A stretch of 64,000 nt of DNA from a bacterium (GTDB lineage Bacteria > Babelota > Babeliae > Babelales > Babelaceae): the NCBI GenBank assembly GCA_023428375.1, contig JAEYYR010000001.1, positions 62,001-126,000 of the forward strand. The letters run 5' to 3'. A program made the translations under genes and the position numbers. Numbering within the stretch: the stretch's first letter is position 1; each line of letters opens with the position of its first letter. The notes beneath the pieces are model-generated. The model made no database searches, was not told the origin of the DNA, and saw nothing but the letters and a program-made list of their open reading frames with translations. Below, in pieces: positions 25,638 to 33,746 of the stretch.

Positions 25638-25739
25638 ATGATCCACTCATTCTCATCCTTTCGTGAGTGCAATTTCTTCACCCATTCTTGCTCCATCATT
25701 CTTATTTCATTGATTATTGGACTACTCAGTCCAAAATAA
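25638..25739 (+). CDS. Possible 33-residue hydrophobic peptide
   Basis: A short frame with TAGGA eight bases before the ATG. The product (MIHSFSSFRECNFFTHS, then a hydrophobic CSIILISLIIGLL) could be a one-helix membrane peptide. It occupies the 284-base gap before the carrier-like gene and could instead be a leader or chance frame. Confidence 0.35.
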   Translation: MIHSFSSFRECNFFTHSCSIILISLIIGLLSPK

Positions 25740-25808
25740 TACATCTTAAAATCACCCTAATTTGCACATTAATTTAATTTTATTAATACTCACAACTATT
25801 GGAATAGT

Positions 25809-26645
25809 ATGAAATTTCATGCACTCTTTTGCGTCCTTATGGCATCAATTTTTAGCAATCACACACACTCAAATGAAATAACACAATCACCTATAATTCA
25901 GAACATAATTGCTGGTGGGATTACCGGATATTCCGAACTTATAACCGGAGCGCCTCTCAACTATATTCTTAATTGTTCCTATCAAAATATTTCGGTTTCA
26001 AAGAACCCACGTGTTTGGTACCAGGGTTCAGCAGCAAGTGGATTTACGACAGGAATTACCACCGCTGTGGCCGCATCGGTTAAAGAAAAATTATCACAGA
26101 CCATTAATCCATCAGGATCAATTACATTTTCAGAATCATTAGTATCTGCAGGAACCGCGGGATTGATTTCAGGCATGGTAAGTGCACCTGTAGCATCTAT
26201 AGTAATGCATAAACAAAAATATCAGGAATCATATCTGCAAACGATAAAAAAAGCTCCCTTAACTAAGGCAATTGTTGCTGATGGATTTCGTGAATCAGGA
26301 TTTGCACTTTTGCTTTTTGCTATTTATCCAGAAATCAAGAATAAATGTACTCAGTGGATGCCAAATGAATACATGGCAGCGATAATGGCAAGCTTTATTA
26401 CTGCACCCCTTACTACTTCCTTAACTCATCCTGCTGCTACTATTGGTGGTATAATACGATCATCTTCAATGAATAATCCAAACTATAAAGATATTAAAAA
26501 CGAACTTGATGCTTTGCGCTATCTTTTAAAAAATGGCGGTGTTTGGAAAGGATTAGTACCACGCACAGTCAGAATCTTTATCGCACTTCCTGTGATGGGT
26601 TATGTCTACGAAAATGCGACCAATTACCTAAAATTCTCGTTATAG
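25809..26645 (+). CDS. Mitochondrial-carrier-family-like membrane protein with signal peptide
   Basis: 278 aa. The sequence divides into three related units of about 80 residues. Each opens with a small-residue helix ending in an invariant Pro (P49 in TGAPLNY, P127 in SAPVAS, P208 in THPAAT) and closes with a second helix (WYQGSAASGF, FRESGFALLLF, WKGLVPRTVRIF). WKGLVPRT and VYENATNYL are typical of mitochondrial carriers. The acidic and basic residues that normally follow each Pro (PxDxxK) are lost. A leader (residues 1-22) precedes the first unit. It shares a transcript with alaX, 8 bases away. Confidence 0.7.
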   Translation: MKFHALFCVLMASIFSNHTHSNEITQSPIIQNIIAGGITGYSELITGAPLNYILNCSYQNISVSKNPRVWYQGSAASGFTTGITTAVAASVKEKLSQTINPSGSITFSESLVSAGTAGLISGMVSAPVASIVMHKQKYQESYLQTIKKAPLTKAIVADGFRESGFALLLFAIYPEIKNKCTQWMPNEYMAAIMASFITAPLTTSLTHPAATIGGIIRSSSMNNPNYKDIKNELDALRYLLKNGGVWKGLVPRTVRIFIALPVMGYVYENATNYLKFSL

Positions 26646-26653
26646 GAACTAAT

Positions 26654-27322
26654 ATGCGTAAAGTTTTTTGGGAAAATCCCTATCAACATACATTGGTTAC
26701 CAAAGTGTCATCTGTTGATGGTAATGAAATTGGCTTTGATGATACTATCGCCTATTCTTTTGCCGGCGGACAAGAAAGTGATACTGCATTTGTAAATGGG
26801 CTACAAATCCAAAATTCACGCAGAATCGACAATCTCATTTATTACACATTGCCCGATAACCACGAATTTAAAATCGGTGATATCGTTACTATGGAAATCG
26901 ATTGGCCGAGGCGTTCACGTCTTATGAGATTACATTTTGCGGCCGAATTAATTCTTGAAATCGTAACACAACGGTATGGTTTTGAAAAAATCGGTGCTCA
27001 TATTTCAGAAAAAAAATCTCGTATTGATTTTATTACCGACGTAAATGTATCTACGTTATTTAATGAAATACTTGCAGAATATAATAACATCATAGAAATG
27101 AATTTAATTATTGAAAAAGGCTATCTCGATATTGCAACGCAACGCCGGTATTGGAAAATCGATGGATTTGCTCAAGTACCGTGCGGCGGCACTCATGTTA
27201 ATACAACAGGAGAAGTAGGTTTTGTAAATCTAAAACGTGAACGTTTGGGTAAATCTAAAGAGAGAATAGAAATTACCTTGCAGGACGATAGTCCTGAGTA
27301 TGTTTTTCAACAACAACAATAA
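26654..27322 (+). CDS. Alanyl-tRNA editing protein (AlaX-like)
   Basis: Free-standing editing domain that hydrolyses mischarged Ser- or Gly-tRNA(Ala). 222 aa, size of the short AlaX form. FAGGQESDTAFVNG matches the GGGQPSDTG turn. Zinc site: HFAAE at 94-98 replaces the usual HxxxH, and CGGTH at 177-181 gives the CxxxH pair. The ATG at 26654 (GGA upstream) follows the carrier gene by 8 bases; a longer frame would overlap that gene. A terminator follows. Confidence 0.85.
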   Translation: MRKVFWENPYQHTLVTKVSSVDGNEIGFDDTIAYSFAGGQESDTAFVNGLQIQNSRRIDNLIYYTLPDNHEFKIGDIVTMEIDWPRRSRLMRLHFAAELILEIVTQRYGFEKIGAHISEKKSRIDFITDVNVSTLFNEILAEYNNIIEMNLIIEKGYLDIATQRRYWKIDGFAQVPCGGTHVNTTGEVGFVNLKRERLGKSKERIEITLQDDSPEYVFQQQQ

Positions 27323-27325
27323 TTA

Positions 27326-27378
27326 AATACTACTAGGTAAAGACAATGCTATTGCAATCTTTACTTAGTAGTATTTTT
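27326..27378 (+). terminator. Terminator of the carrier-alaX unit
   Basis: AATACTACTA at 27326-27335 pairs with TAGTAGTATT at 27366-27375; inner arms GTAAAGA and TCTTTAC extend the stem. It ends in T5. Confidence 0.85.
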
Positions 27379-27470
27379 ACAACATGTCTGATTGTGAGAT
27401 GGGTTAATAACTAGTAAAACACTTACACCCACGCTAGACTAGCATCATATTAAAACAGATAGGTGTCAGC

Positions 27471-28379
27471 ATGGCAAAGATAACAGAATATATTAAAAAT
27501 ATTTTTCTTTTATTGGTACTCATTCAATTTTTGCCATTTTTGTTTAACAATTTTCGCAGCATTGTAAAAGATATTTTTGAACCTAAGACAAAAATTGGTT
27601 TGATAAGTATTAATTCCCCAATTTTTTCATCTGATTATTACACAAAAGAACTTCAAAGAAATTTTAAAAATCCTGATATAAAAGCAATTGTTTTGCACTT
27701 CAAAAATGCTCCGGGCGGCACGGCCGGCGCTGGACAAGTCATTCATATGCAACTTAAAGAACTTAAAAAAATGTTTGTAAAGCCGATTCTAGCGGTCGTT
27801 GAAGATACCTGTGGATCAGCAGCCTATTACATAGCATCTGCAACCGATTATATCATCGCAGCACCATCGAGTGATGTTGGTAGTATTGGCGTGTATATAG
27901 CACGACCACAATTAAAAGATTTTATCGAACAATTCAAAATCAAATATGATGTTACTCAAGCAGGTGAGTACAAAACCACCGGTAATCCATTATTACCAAT
28001 AACTCAACCACAACTTGAGATGTTACAAAAAATTACTGATGATTGTTATGAACAATTTGTAAGTGATGTTGCACAATCTCGCCCAAAACTCAGTAAAAAT
28101 ACTAAAGAATGGGCCGATGGAAAAATATTCACTGGTAGACAAGGTCTTAAAATCGGTTTAGTTGATGAATTAGGCACGCTGCTATCAGCAGAAAAAATAT
28201 TAAAAGATAAGTTGCTAATCAAGGGTGACATCGAGTGGATAAAACCAGAAAGTGCTGGGTTTATTGGTACCTTATTTGGTCATGAATCAGAAGAAAGTAA
28301 AAATTTTAATGCTCTATCATGGCTACCAATTATAGTGCAAACTCTCATGCAGCATGATTATAAATCACAATCAGTATAA
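27471..28379 (+). CDS. sppA: Signal peptide peptidase SppA (S49 family)
   Basis: Membrane-anchored serine protease that degrades signal peptides left after export. 302 aa, the short single-domain form. One N-terminal anchor (residues 10-28). Catalytic Ser 116 lies in DTCGSAAYYIA and the general-base Lys 168 in AGEYKTTGNP. AGGTG lies before the ATG. Its presence fits the many signal peptides in this window. Two small secreted-protein genes follow on the same strand. Confidence 0.92.
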   Translation: MAKITEYIKNIFLLLVLIQFLPFLFNNFRSIVKDIFEPKTKIGLISINSPIFSSDYYTKELQRNFKNPDIKAIVLHFKNAPGGTAGAGQVIHMQLKELKKMFVKPILAVVEDTCGSAAYYIASATDYIIAAPSSDVGSIGVYIARPQLKDFIEQFKIKYDVTQAGEYKTTGNPLLPITQPQLEMLQKITDDCYEQFVSDVAQSRPKLSKNTKEWADGKIFTGRQGLKIGLVDELGTLLSAEKILKDKLLIKGDIEWIKPESAGFIGTLFGHESEESKNFNALSWLPIIVQTLMQHDYKSQSV

Positions 28380-28384
28380 AAAAG

Positions 28385-28774
28385 ATGAATAGTATGAAGC
28401 ATTTATATCTCTCATTGTTTGCAGTTTTAAATATCATCACTGCTGATAGTAATAACACAAAATACTTCGTAATTGCTCACTATTTTCATGGTTTTAAAGA
28501 TCTGCCTCGATATTATAAAAAGGAATTTCCCGTTACATCGGAGATAGCAGAAGATTTAAAATCATTAATGACCAGCGATCCTTCGTTAGACCAGAAAGAT
28601 ATATGGTTGAGTTTATGGCCTTGTCCAATAATTGATGCGGGCTTTAATTCTCACCTAAAAAAAGGCTACTGCAATCTTTCAGAATTTCACAAACTGTGTA
28701 AATATATTCCTGAAGCAAGTACCTGCATTCCTGAGCTAGAGCAAAGATTTAGCGCAATTGATGAATTAAAATAA
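28385..28774 (+). CDS. Small secreted protein, unknown family
   Basis: 129 aa with a leader (MKHLYLSLFAVLNIITA, starting at the fourth codon). The ATG at 28394 is equally plausible; neither start has a strong ribosome-binding site. The mature part has paired cysteines (WPCPII, YCNLS, LCKYI, TCIPE), suggesting disulfides. The following gene shares the KYIPE/QYIPA ending, hinting at a distant duplication. Begins 5 bases after sppA. Confidence 0.65.
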   Translation: MNSMKHLYLSLFAVLNIITADSNNTKYFVIAHYFHGFKDLPRYYKKEFPVTSEIAEDLKSLMTSDPSLDQKDIWLSLWPCPIIDAGFNSHLKKGYCNLSEFHKLCKYIPEASTCIPELEQRFSAIDELK

Positions 28775-28795
28775 TACATAGTATGGATGAGAATT

Positions 28796-29101
28796 ATGAA
28801 ACACTTTTTAGTTTTAATCTTCACAACATGTATCATGTGTACTGAAGATTCATCTTATCGTTTAGTTGTTCACCAAATCATAACTAATGGTTATTCAAAG
28901 CGCCGCTGTTTCGAGATATCAGCTGATCATATGGAAGGTATTAAAAATACAATGCACATTGATAATCCCCTAAATGCTACTTATATTGCATTTTTAACAC
29001 GCACCAAAAGTGTTGAAGTTATCAAGAGCTCAGAGTTAGATCATAATGCTATAGAACTTCTTGCTCAGTATATTCCAGCCATTATTACCGAATTTAAATA
29101 A
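28796..29101 (+). CDS. Small secreted protein, unknown family
   Basis: 101 aa. The ATG at 28796 was chosen: GGATGAGA lies upstream and the leader MKHFLVLIFTTCIMC follows. An ATG three codons earlier is possible. A cysteine ends the leader, so a lipoprotein is conceivable but no lipobox is clear. It shares the leader style and C-terminal helix of the preceding gene. Its stop nearly meets the convergent mreC stop. Confidence 0.6.
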   Translation: MKHFLVLIFTTCIMCTEDSSYRLVVHQIITNGYSKRRCFEISADHMEGIKNTMHIDNPLNATYIAFLTRTKSVEVIKSSELDHNAIELLAQYIPAIITEFK

Positions 29102-29102
29102 A

Positions 29103-29894
29103 TTATTCTAATGAGCTGCCTTTAGAAACTAAGGTACAATAGGTTATTTCTTCTACGTCTATTGCTGGTTTTATAGATACTTTGTAAAAGAAACCATCAA
29201 GCTGCCAATCTTGAACAAAGCCTATGCATAATCCTTTTGGATAAATTAATCCTTCACCGTGTGATATCACCATATCGTTTTTCACTAATGCATCCAAATG
29301 ATTTACATAATTAAGTTCGATTAATTCGCTTGAACCAGTTCCTTTGGCAATTCCCTGTGATTTTGTTTGTGAGCACCAAGCAGGTACGGCACTTGCTTGA
29401 TCAGTTAATAATGCAACGCGACACATGCATGGAAAAACTTCAACCACCCTGCCCACTAAACAATCTTTATAGACAGCAACCATATCTCGCTCGACACCTT
29501 GACGTGATCCTACATCAAGAATAAATGATTGGTTCTCTGTAGAAATAAGTCTCGTTAAAACTTGTCCAATGGTAACAATGCCGTCATAACGATGCTGATA
29601 TTCATCTAACCACTTGTTTTGCATAATGGTGTCATAATGGGCGAGCAATGTAACGTGCTCACTCACTAACTGTTCATACCGATCAAATAATTGTTGATAT
29701 TTGCAAACAATATTTTCGGTTATAGTTCGACGCTGCCAGTAACGATTGATTGGATCAACAATATTTTTCTCCACAATATATATGGGATACATGATCCATG
29801 CACCAATATCCTGCGCAATTTCTTTTACTGGAGCATAATATGTTAAAAAACCAACAATAGCAGCAAGAAGTATAATTCGAAAATATTTTATCAT
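29103..29894 (-). CDS. mreC: Rod shape-determining protein MreC
   Basis: Periplasmic scaffold of the elongasome. 263 aa from the ATG at 29894; an ATG 13 codons earlier is the alternative, neither with a clear ribosome-binding site. One N-terminal membrane helix (MIKYFRIILLAAIVGF), a coiled coil at about 50-90, then the MreC beta-domains (LDVGSRQGVERDMVAV, LVGRVVEV, LLTDQASAVPAW). MreB and MreD are not adjacent. Implies a peptidoglycan-related elongation system or its remnant. Confidence 0.9.
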   Translation of the reverse strand: MIKYFRIILLAAIVGFLTYYAPVKEIAQDIGAWIMYPIYIVEKNIVDPINRYWQRRTITENIVCKYQQLFDRYEQLVSEHVTLLAHYDTIMQNKWLDEYQHRYDGIVTIGQVLTRLISTENQSFILDVGSRQGVERDMVAVYKDCLVGRVVEVFPCMCRVALLTDQASAVPAWCSQTKSQGIAKGTGSSELIELNYVNHLDALVKNDMVISHGEGLIYPKGLCIGFVQDWQLDGFFYKVSIKPAIDVEEITYCTLVSKGSSLE

Positions 29895-29952
29895 GACAAT
29901 TTCACAAGTAAGAGACCGTATAAATCCTTGCATAGTGTAGCATGTTCAATAA

Positions 29953-29980
29953 AAAAAGAGTCATAGACATGACTCTTTTT
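29953..29980 (-). terminator. Intrinsic terminator of the DJ-1/PfpI gene
   Basis: AAAGAGTCAT and ATGACTCTTT arms around a 4-base loop with A/T tracts on both sides, 17 bases past the stop at 29997. Nearly the same arms occur at 12793-12821. Confidence 0.88.
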
Positions 29981-29996
29981 AAAATATTTTCAACAA

Positions 29997-30512
29997 TTAT
30001 AATAATGCTTTGATAGCTTCTGCAAATGCTACGGCATCTTTGGGTCCCTGCGCGGTAACGCGATTACCATCACTCACCACAGATTCTTTTAGATAATAAG
30101 CGCCATGGCGATCATACATTTCTTGTAATTCATTATCATCATCCCAACCCGTTGCTTGTACTCCCACAAGACCACCAGCTTTTGCAATAATGCGTGGAGA
30201 AATACAGATTGCAGCGATGGTGCATCCTTCTTTCATAGCAGCCTGAACCAATGCGTAACTAGCATCATTATCAAGACATTCGAGTGCTCCAGGGCCACCG
30301 ATAAATACCAATGCATCGTAACCAGTAATATTTGCATCATCAAGTGTGGAACTAACACGAAAATGAGAGCCATCCTTTGCAATCGCATTTCCTGGTTTGT
30401 CACTTACCACTTGAACATCAAATCCGCTTTCATTAAAAATTCGATACGGTTCGTTAAATTCATCTTGATGGAATCCTTTAGAAGCAATCACCATCATTAT
30501 TTTTTTCTTCAT
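29997..30512 (-). CDS. DJ-1/PfpI family protein
   Basis: 171 aa, single-domain flavodoxin-like fold. The nucleophile Cys 103 sits in AAICISPRIIAKAG and the partner Glu 18 in HQDEFNEP. GGPGALECL is the usual preceding loop. Members act as glyoxalases, deglycase-like enzymes, chaperones or proteases; which applies cannot be told. GAGGAG lies before the ATG and a terminator follows, so it is monocistronic. Confidence 0.88.
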   Translation of the reverse strand: MKKKIMMVIASKGFHQDEFNEPYRIFNESGFDVQVVSDKPGNAIAKDGSHFRVSSTLDDANITGYDALVFIGGPGALECLDNDASYALVQAAMKEGCTIAAICISPRIIAKAGGLVGVQATGWDDDNELQEMYDRHGAYYLKESVVSDGNRVTAQGPKDAVAFAEAIKALL

Positions 30513-30528
30513 ACTATCTCCTCATACA

Positions 30529-31986
30529 TTACTGATTTTGTGCAATAGTATCATAAATTTCTGAAATATTTGCAGCCTTGCCAGTTGTAAGCGCATCAAC
30601 TGCATCAATAAAAGGCTGTAAATAGCTATAGCAATAGACTTTATCATTAAGCCAATACATTACTGCATCATCTTGAAAATGCAACAATGAAGGCGGAACA
30701 GTCAAATTTACCACAAATCTATCGTCAGTATTAAGATTCGCAGAGACTGGATAGAAAAATTGATTAAAAGGATCGTTATCCGTATTTAATACCAATACTG
30801 TATCGTTGAACATCAAACGTTGTATAGTACATCCCTGAGGTATATTGAGAGCGATTTTTATATGCTCCTTAATTCCAACATTTAATTGATGAACAGAGCC
30901 ATCAATTTGCTGGACTAAAAAACCTCTTTTAAATGGGATAAGATGTTTAATCATTGCAGGAAAAAGATGCTTTTCAGACCTCACCGTTTCCAATGAAATA
31001 TCCTTAAGTATAACTTTTTTTTCTGAAACAATTGCTAAAATATGTTTATTTAAAGTAACGTGATTAATAGGCGTTTTATTATCAACATTAGTTAAGTAAC
31101 GCTTTTTATCATCGAACTTGTAAAAATTACGTCCCTGCTTGCCAATACGGGAATCATTTTCACGATACCAACAATCCTCTAGCATAGTGATTTCAGAATT
31201 CTTTTCATATTCTGACGTTTCATAGTTATAGCAAAATTCTATGGCGTTTTGCTGATTTGTAATAAGGGTGAAGCGCTTCCAGTCATTATTAAAAATAACA
31301 CGCACAGCTCCAGCTATTTTTGAGTTTATACGAGGCAATTTATAATGATCAAACGATCTTTTTGCGATATTCGTAAACCAATGATGCACCATTATTAGTT
31401 CATTTGTATGAGCTGAGCTATCGATAATTTTCAGAATTTCATCATAGGTGTAATTCAAATAATAATTTTCTATTCCAAAGCTTGGTTCTAATCTTTGTGC
31501 GCCATTAGAAAAAGCTGGCGAAAATTTTTGTAAAATCATTTTATCAAAAAAACGCCACTCTTTATCTTTAAATTTAAGCAACACAATATTTTTAAACATC
31601 GGCTGTAAGAGTACATTACATTCAAGTGACCCAGAAGCCTCTAAAATTTTGAACATATCACAAATGGGAAGTTTAAGAATATAATCGTGCGCCTCCTGCG
31701 TAGGCATCCTTATTAATCTAGAAATATGCTCGAGTGTTTGCGAATCAACCGGCAAATGTAAAATATTATCCTTATTATCAAGAGATCTTCCAAAAATACC
31801 ATCGAGTGCAGGAATTGCAGAATAAAACTTAAGAAACTGCTCAAATGACATTTTATACATGTTTTTATCTGAACAAATTACCTTAATTTGATGATCAACA
31901 GCATTATTTAATGTTACTTGGGTATTATTTTGCTCAATGCAAAATAAAAGCCCTGAAAAAACCAGGGCATGTAGTACTAAAATCAT
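30529..31986 (-). CDS. Secreted protein with two BTB/Skp1-like domains and a beta-rich tail
   Basis: 485 aa. After a leader (residues 1-17), residues 33-125 read like a BTB/Skp1 fold: HQIKVICSDKN, a helix, ILHLPVDSQTLEHISRLI, then DMFKILEASGSLEC. A second weaker copy follows (VLLKFKDKEWRFFDKMILQKFS, in parts). The last 280 residues are beta-rich with repeats of about 45 residues (HILAIVSEKKVILKD, RGFLVQQIDGSVHQL) and may be a propeller. That is the order of BTB-Kelch adaptors. No ribosome-binding site is evident. Fold calls are by eye. Confidence 0.6.
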   Translation of the reverse strand: MILVLHALVFSGLLFCIEQNNTQVTLNNAVDHQIKVICSDKNMYKMSFEQFLKFYSAIPALDGIFGRSLDNKDNILHLPVDSQTLEHISRLIRMPTQEAHDYILKLPICDMFKILEASGSLECNVLLQPMFKNIVLLKFKDKEWRFFDKMILQKFSPAFSNGAQRLEPSFGIENYYLNYTYDEILKIIDSSAHTNELIMVHHWFTNIAKRSFDHYKLPRINSKIAGAVRVIFNNDWKRFTLITNQQNAIEFCYNYETSEYEKNSEITMLEDCWYRENDSRIGKQGRNFYKFDDKKRYLTNVDNKTPINHVTLNKHILAIVSEKKVILKDISLETVRSEKHLFPAMIKHLIPFKRGFLVQQIDGSVHQLNVGIKEHIKIALNIPQGCTIQRLMFNDTVLVLNTDNDPFNQFFYPVSANLNTDDRFVVNLTVPPSLLHFQDDAVMYWLNDKVYCYSYLQPFIDAVDALTTGKAANISEIYDTIAQNQ

Positions 31987-32004
31987 TAGAAATATAATCG
32001 ATTT

Positions 32005-33450
32005 TTAAAAGTTTTTAGGAGTTTGTTCAAACCAGCGAGTACGTTGCTCATATGCATGCGCAACTTGATATAAAAGAGCTTCAGATAAATCTGGACCCAT
32101 TAACTGGAACCCAACCGGTAATGACTCTTTAGTAAATCCGCATGGAATAGAAATGGCAGGAATACCTGTTAAGTTCGCAGCTGCAGTGAAGTAATCTTGA
32201 AGATCCATAGCAAGTCTATTATCATCAAACGCGCCAAATTTGAAAGCTGCCGTTGGACTTACTGGTGCAAATAATACATTACAATCTTTGAACGCTTCTA
32301 AGAATTCTGCTCGCATTAATGCTTGTACTTTTTTAGCACTTTCATAATATCGTGCTGCATGTCCAGCAGATAAAACATAGTTACCAATCATAATACGACG
32401 CTTAACTTCTTCGCCAAAACCTTGGGTTCTTGTATTGCAATACATATCCGCCAAAGATTCTCCAGAAATACGTGTGCCATATCGAACGCCGTCAAAACGC
32501 GCTAAATTTGAAGCAGCTTCTGCACGACTAATCATAAAGTACACGGCCGCACTATAGTCCATAGACGGCAAGGTAATATGCTTTATTGTAGCACCAAGCT
32601 TTTCATATTCTTTAAGAACCGCATCTAATAATGAAGAAACTTCAGGATCCATACCTTCTGCATACAAAGCATTATCAATAACGCCTATAGTCAGACCTTG
32701 AGGAATTGAACCATTCAATGATTTGGTCAGATCGAGATTAGAAATATTTTGTAAAGTAGACGAATCTCCAGCATCAGTACCTGCAATTACCGACATAACT
32801 AAAGCATTGTCATATACGGTACGGGTAGCAACACCAATTTGATCCAATGATGAAGCATATGCAACAAGTCCTTTGCGGGAAACTAAACCATAGGTAGGCT
32901 TGCTTCCAACAATACCACAATACGCAGCTGGCTGACGGACAGAACCACCGGTTTCTGTGCCAAGGGCCCACGGTACTAAGCCTGCAGCAACAGCTGCAAT
33001 CGAACCACCACTTGAACCACCAGGTACACGGGATGCATCCCATGGATTAGTAGTTTTCTTAAACGCTGAGGTTTCGGTTGAGCTTCCCATAGCAAATTCA
33101 TCACAATTTGCACGGCCCAATGAATAAGCACCCGCTTGCTTGAGACGAGCTACTGCTGTTGCATCATAAGTCGCCTTATAATGTTCAAGTATCTTAGATG
33201 CGCACGCCGTAATATGTCCTTCTTGGCAAATGGTATCTTTGACCAAGCCAGGAATACCTGCCAATACACCATCTGCAGCTGCTTGGGACATTTCTTGCTT
33301 GGGATCAAACAGTTCCAAAATGGATTGTACGGTCGTATCTAATTGTTGGCAACGACCATAAAAAAACTGTGCTAGTTCGTCTTTAGATAGTTCTTTTTTA
33401 ACTAATTTTTCACGTAAATCTTTAATAGAAGCAAATGCTAAACTTGCCAT
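32005..33450 (-). CDS. gatA: Asp/Glu-tRNA amidotransferase subunit A
   Basis: Glutaminase subunit of GatCAB, which makes Gln-tRNA(Gln) and/or Asn-tRNA(Asn) by transamidation. 481 aa. The amidase triad is readable with the expected spacing: Lys 71 (GLVKDT), Ser 146 (GGSSGGS) and Ser 170 (ETGGSVRQPA). TAGGACG lies before the ATG. It follows gatC by 11 bases; gatB is not in the window. Confidence 0.97.
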   Translation of the reverse strand: MASLAFASIKDLREKLVKKELSKDELAQFFYGRCQQLDTTVQSILELFDPKQEMSQAAADGVLAGIPGLVKDTICQEGHITACASKILEHYKATYDATAVARLKQAGAYSLGRANCDEFAMGSSTETSAFKKTTNPWDASRVPGGSSGGSIAAVAAGLVPWALGTETGGSVRQPAAYCGIVGSKPTYGLVSRKGLVAYASSLDQIGVATRTVYDNALVMSVIAGTDAGDSSTLQNISNLDLTKSLNGSIPQGLTIGVIDNALYAEGMDPEVSSLLDAVLKEYEKLGATIKHITLPSMDYSAAVYFMISRAEAASNLARFDGVRYGTRISGESLADMYCNTRTQGFGEEVKRRIMIGNYVLSAGHAARYYESAKKVQALMRAEFLEAFKDCNVLFAPVSPTAAFKFGAFDDNRLAMDLQDYFTAAANLTGIPAISIPCGFTKESLPVGFQLMGPDLSEALLYQVAHAYEQRTRWFEQTPKNF

Positions 33451-33461
33451 TACTCGTCCTA

Positions 33462-33746
33462 TTATTTAATAATTTTTGGTACAACAAAGAAGGATTCTTC
33501 ACGTTCAGGAGCGCATGCAAGAATAATTTCAGCATTAAAAGGCTTAATCTCATCCTGACGCATTACATTAACGTTTTTATGCAATTGAGCGACGGAATGA
33601 GCATTATTTGCAATGTCATACAAGCTGGAAGCGTAATTTAAGACGCCATCCACTTCCTGACGCATATGAGACAATTTGTCTTCATGGACGGTGATTTGGG
33701 AAATCCGAGCGAGTTTTATTAATTCCTGGTTGGTAATCAGACTCAT
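33462..33746 (-). CDS. gatC: Asp/Glu-tRNA amidotransferase subunit C
   Basis: 94-residue stabilising subunit of GatCAB. ITNQELIKLARISQ at the N-terminus and the later VDGVLNYASSLYDI match the family. Its first 65 bases overlap the end of the MATE gene in another frame. Because the N-terminus is conserved, the overlap looks genuine. AAAGG lies before the ATG. Confidence 0.92.
   Translation of the reverse strand: MSLITNQELIKLARISQITVHEDKLSHMRQEVDGVLNYASSLYDIANNAHSVAQLHKNVNVMRQDEIKPFNAEIILACAPEREESFFVVPKIIK

Noticed and set aside
26543..26653. N-terminal extension of the AlaX frame into the carrier gene
   Set aside because: The extension has no AlaX similarity, and a GGA-led ATG at 26654 gives the normal N-terminus.
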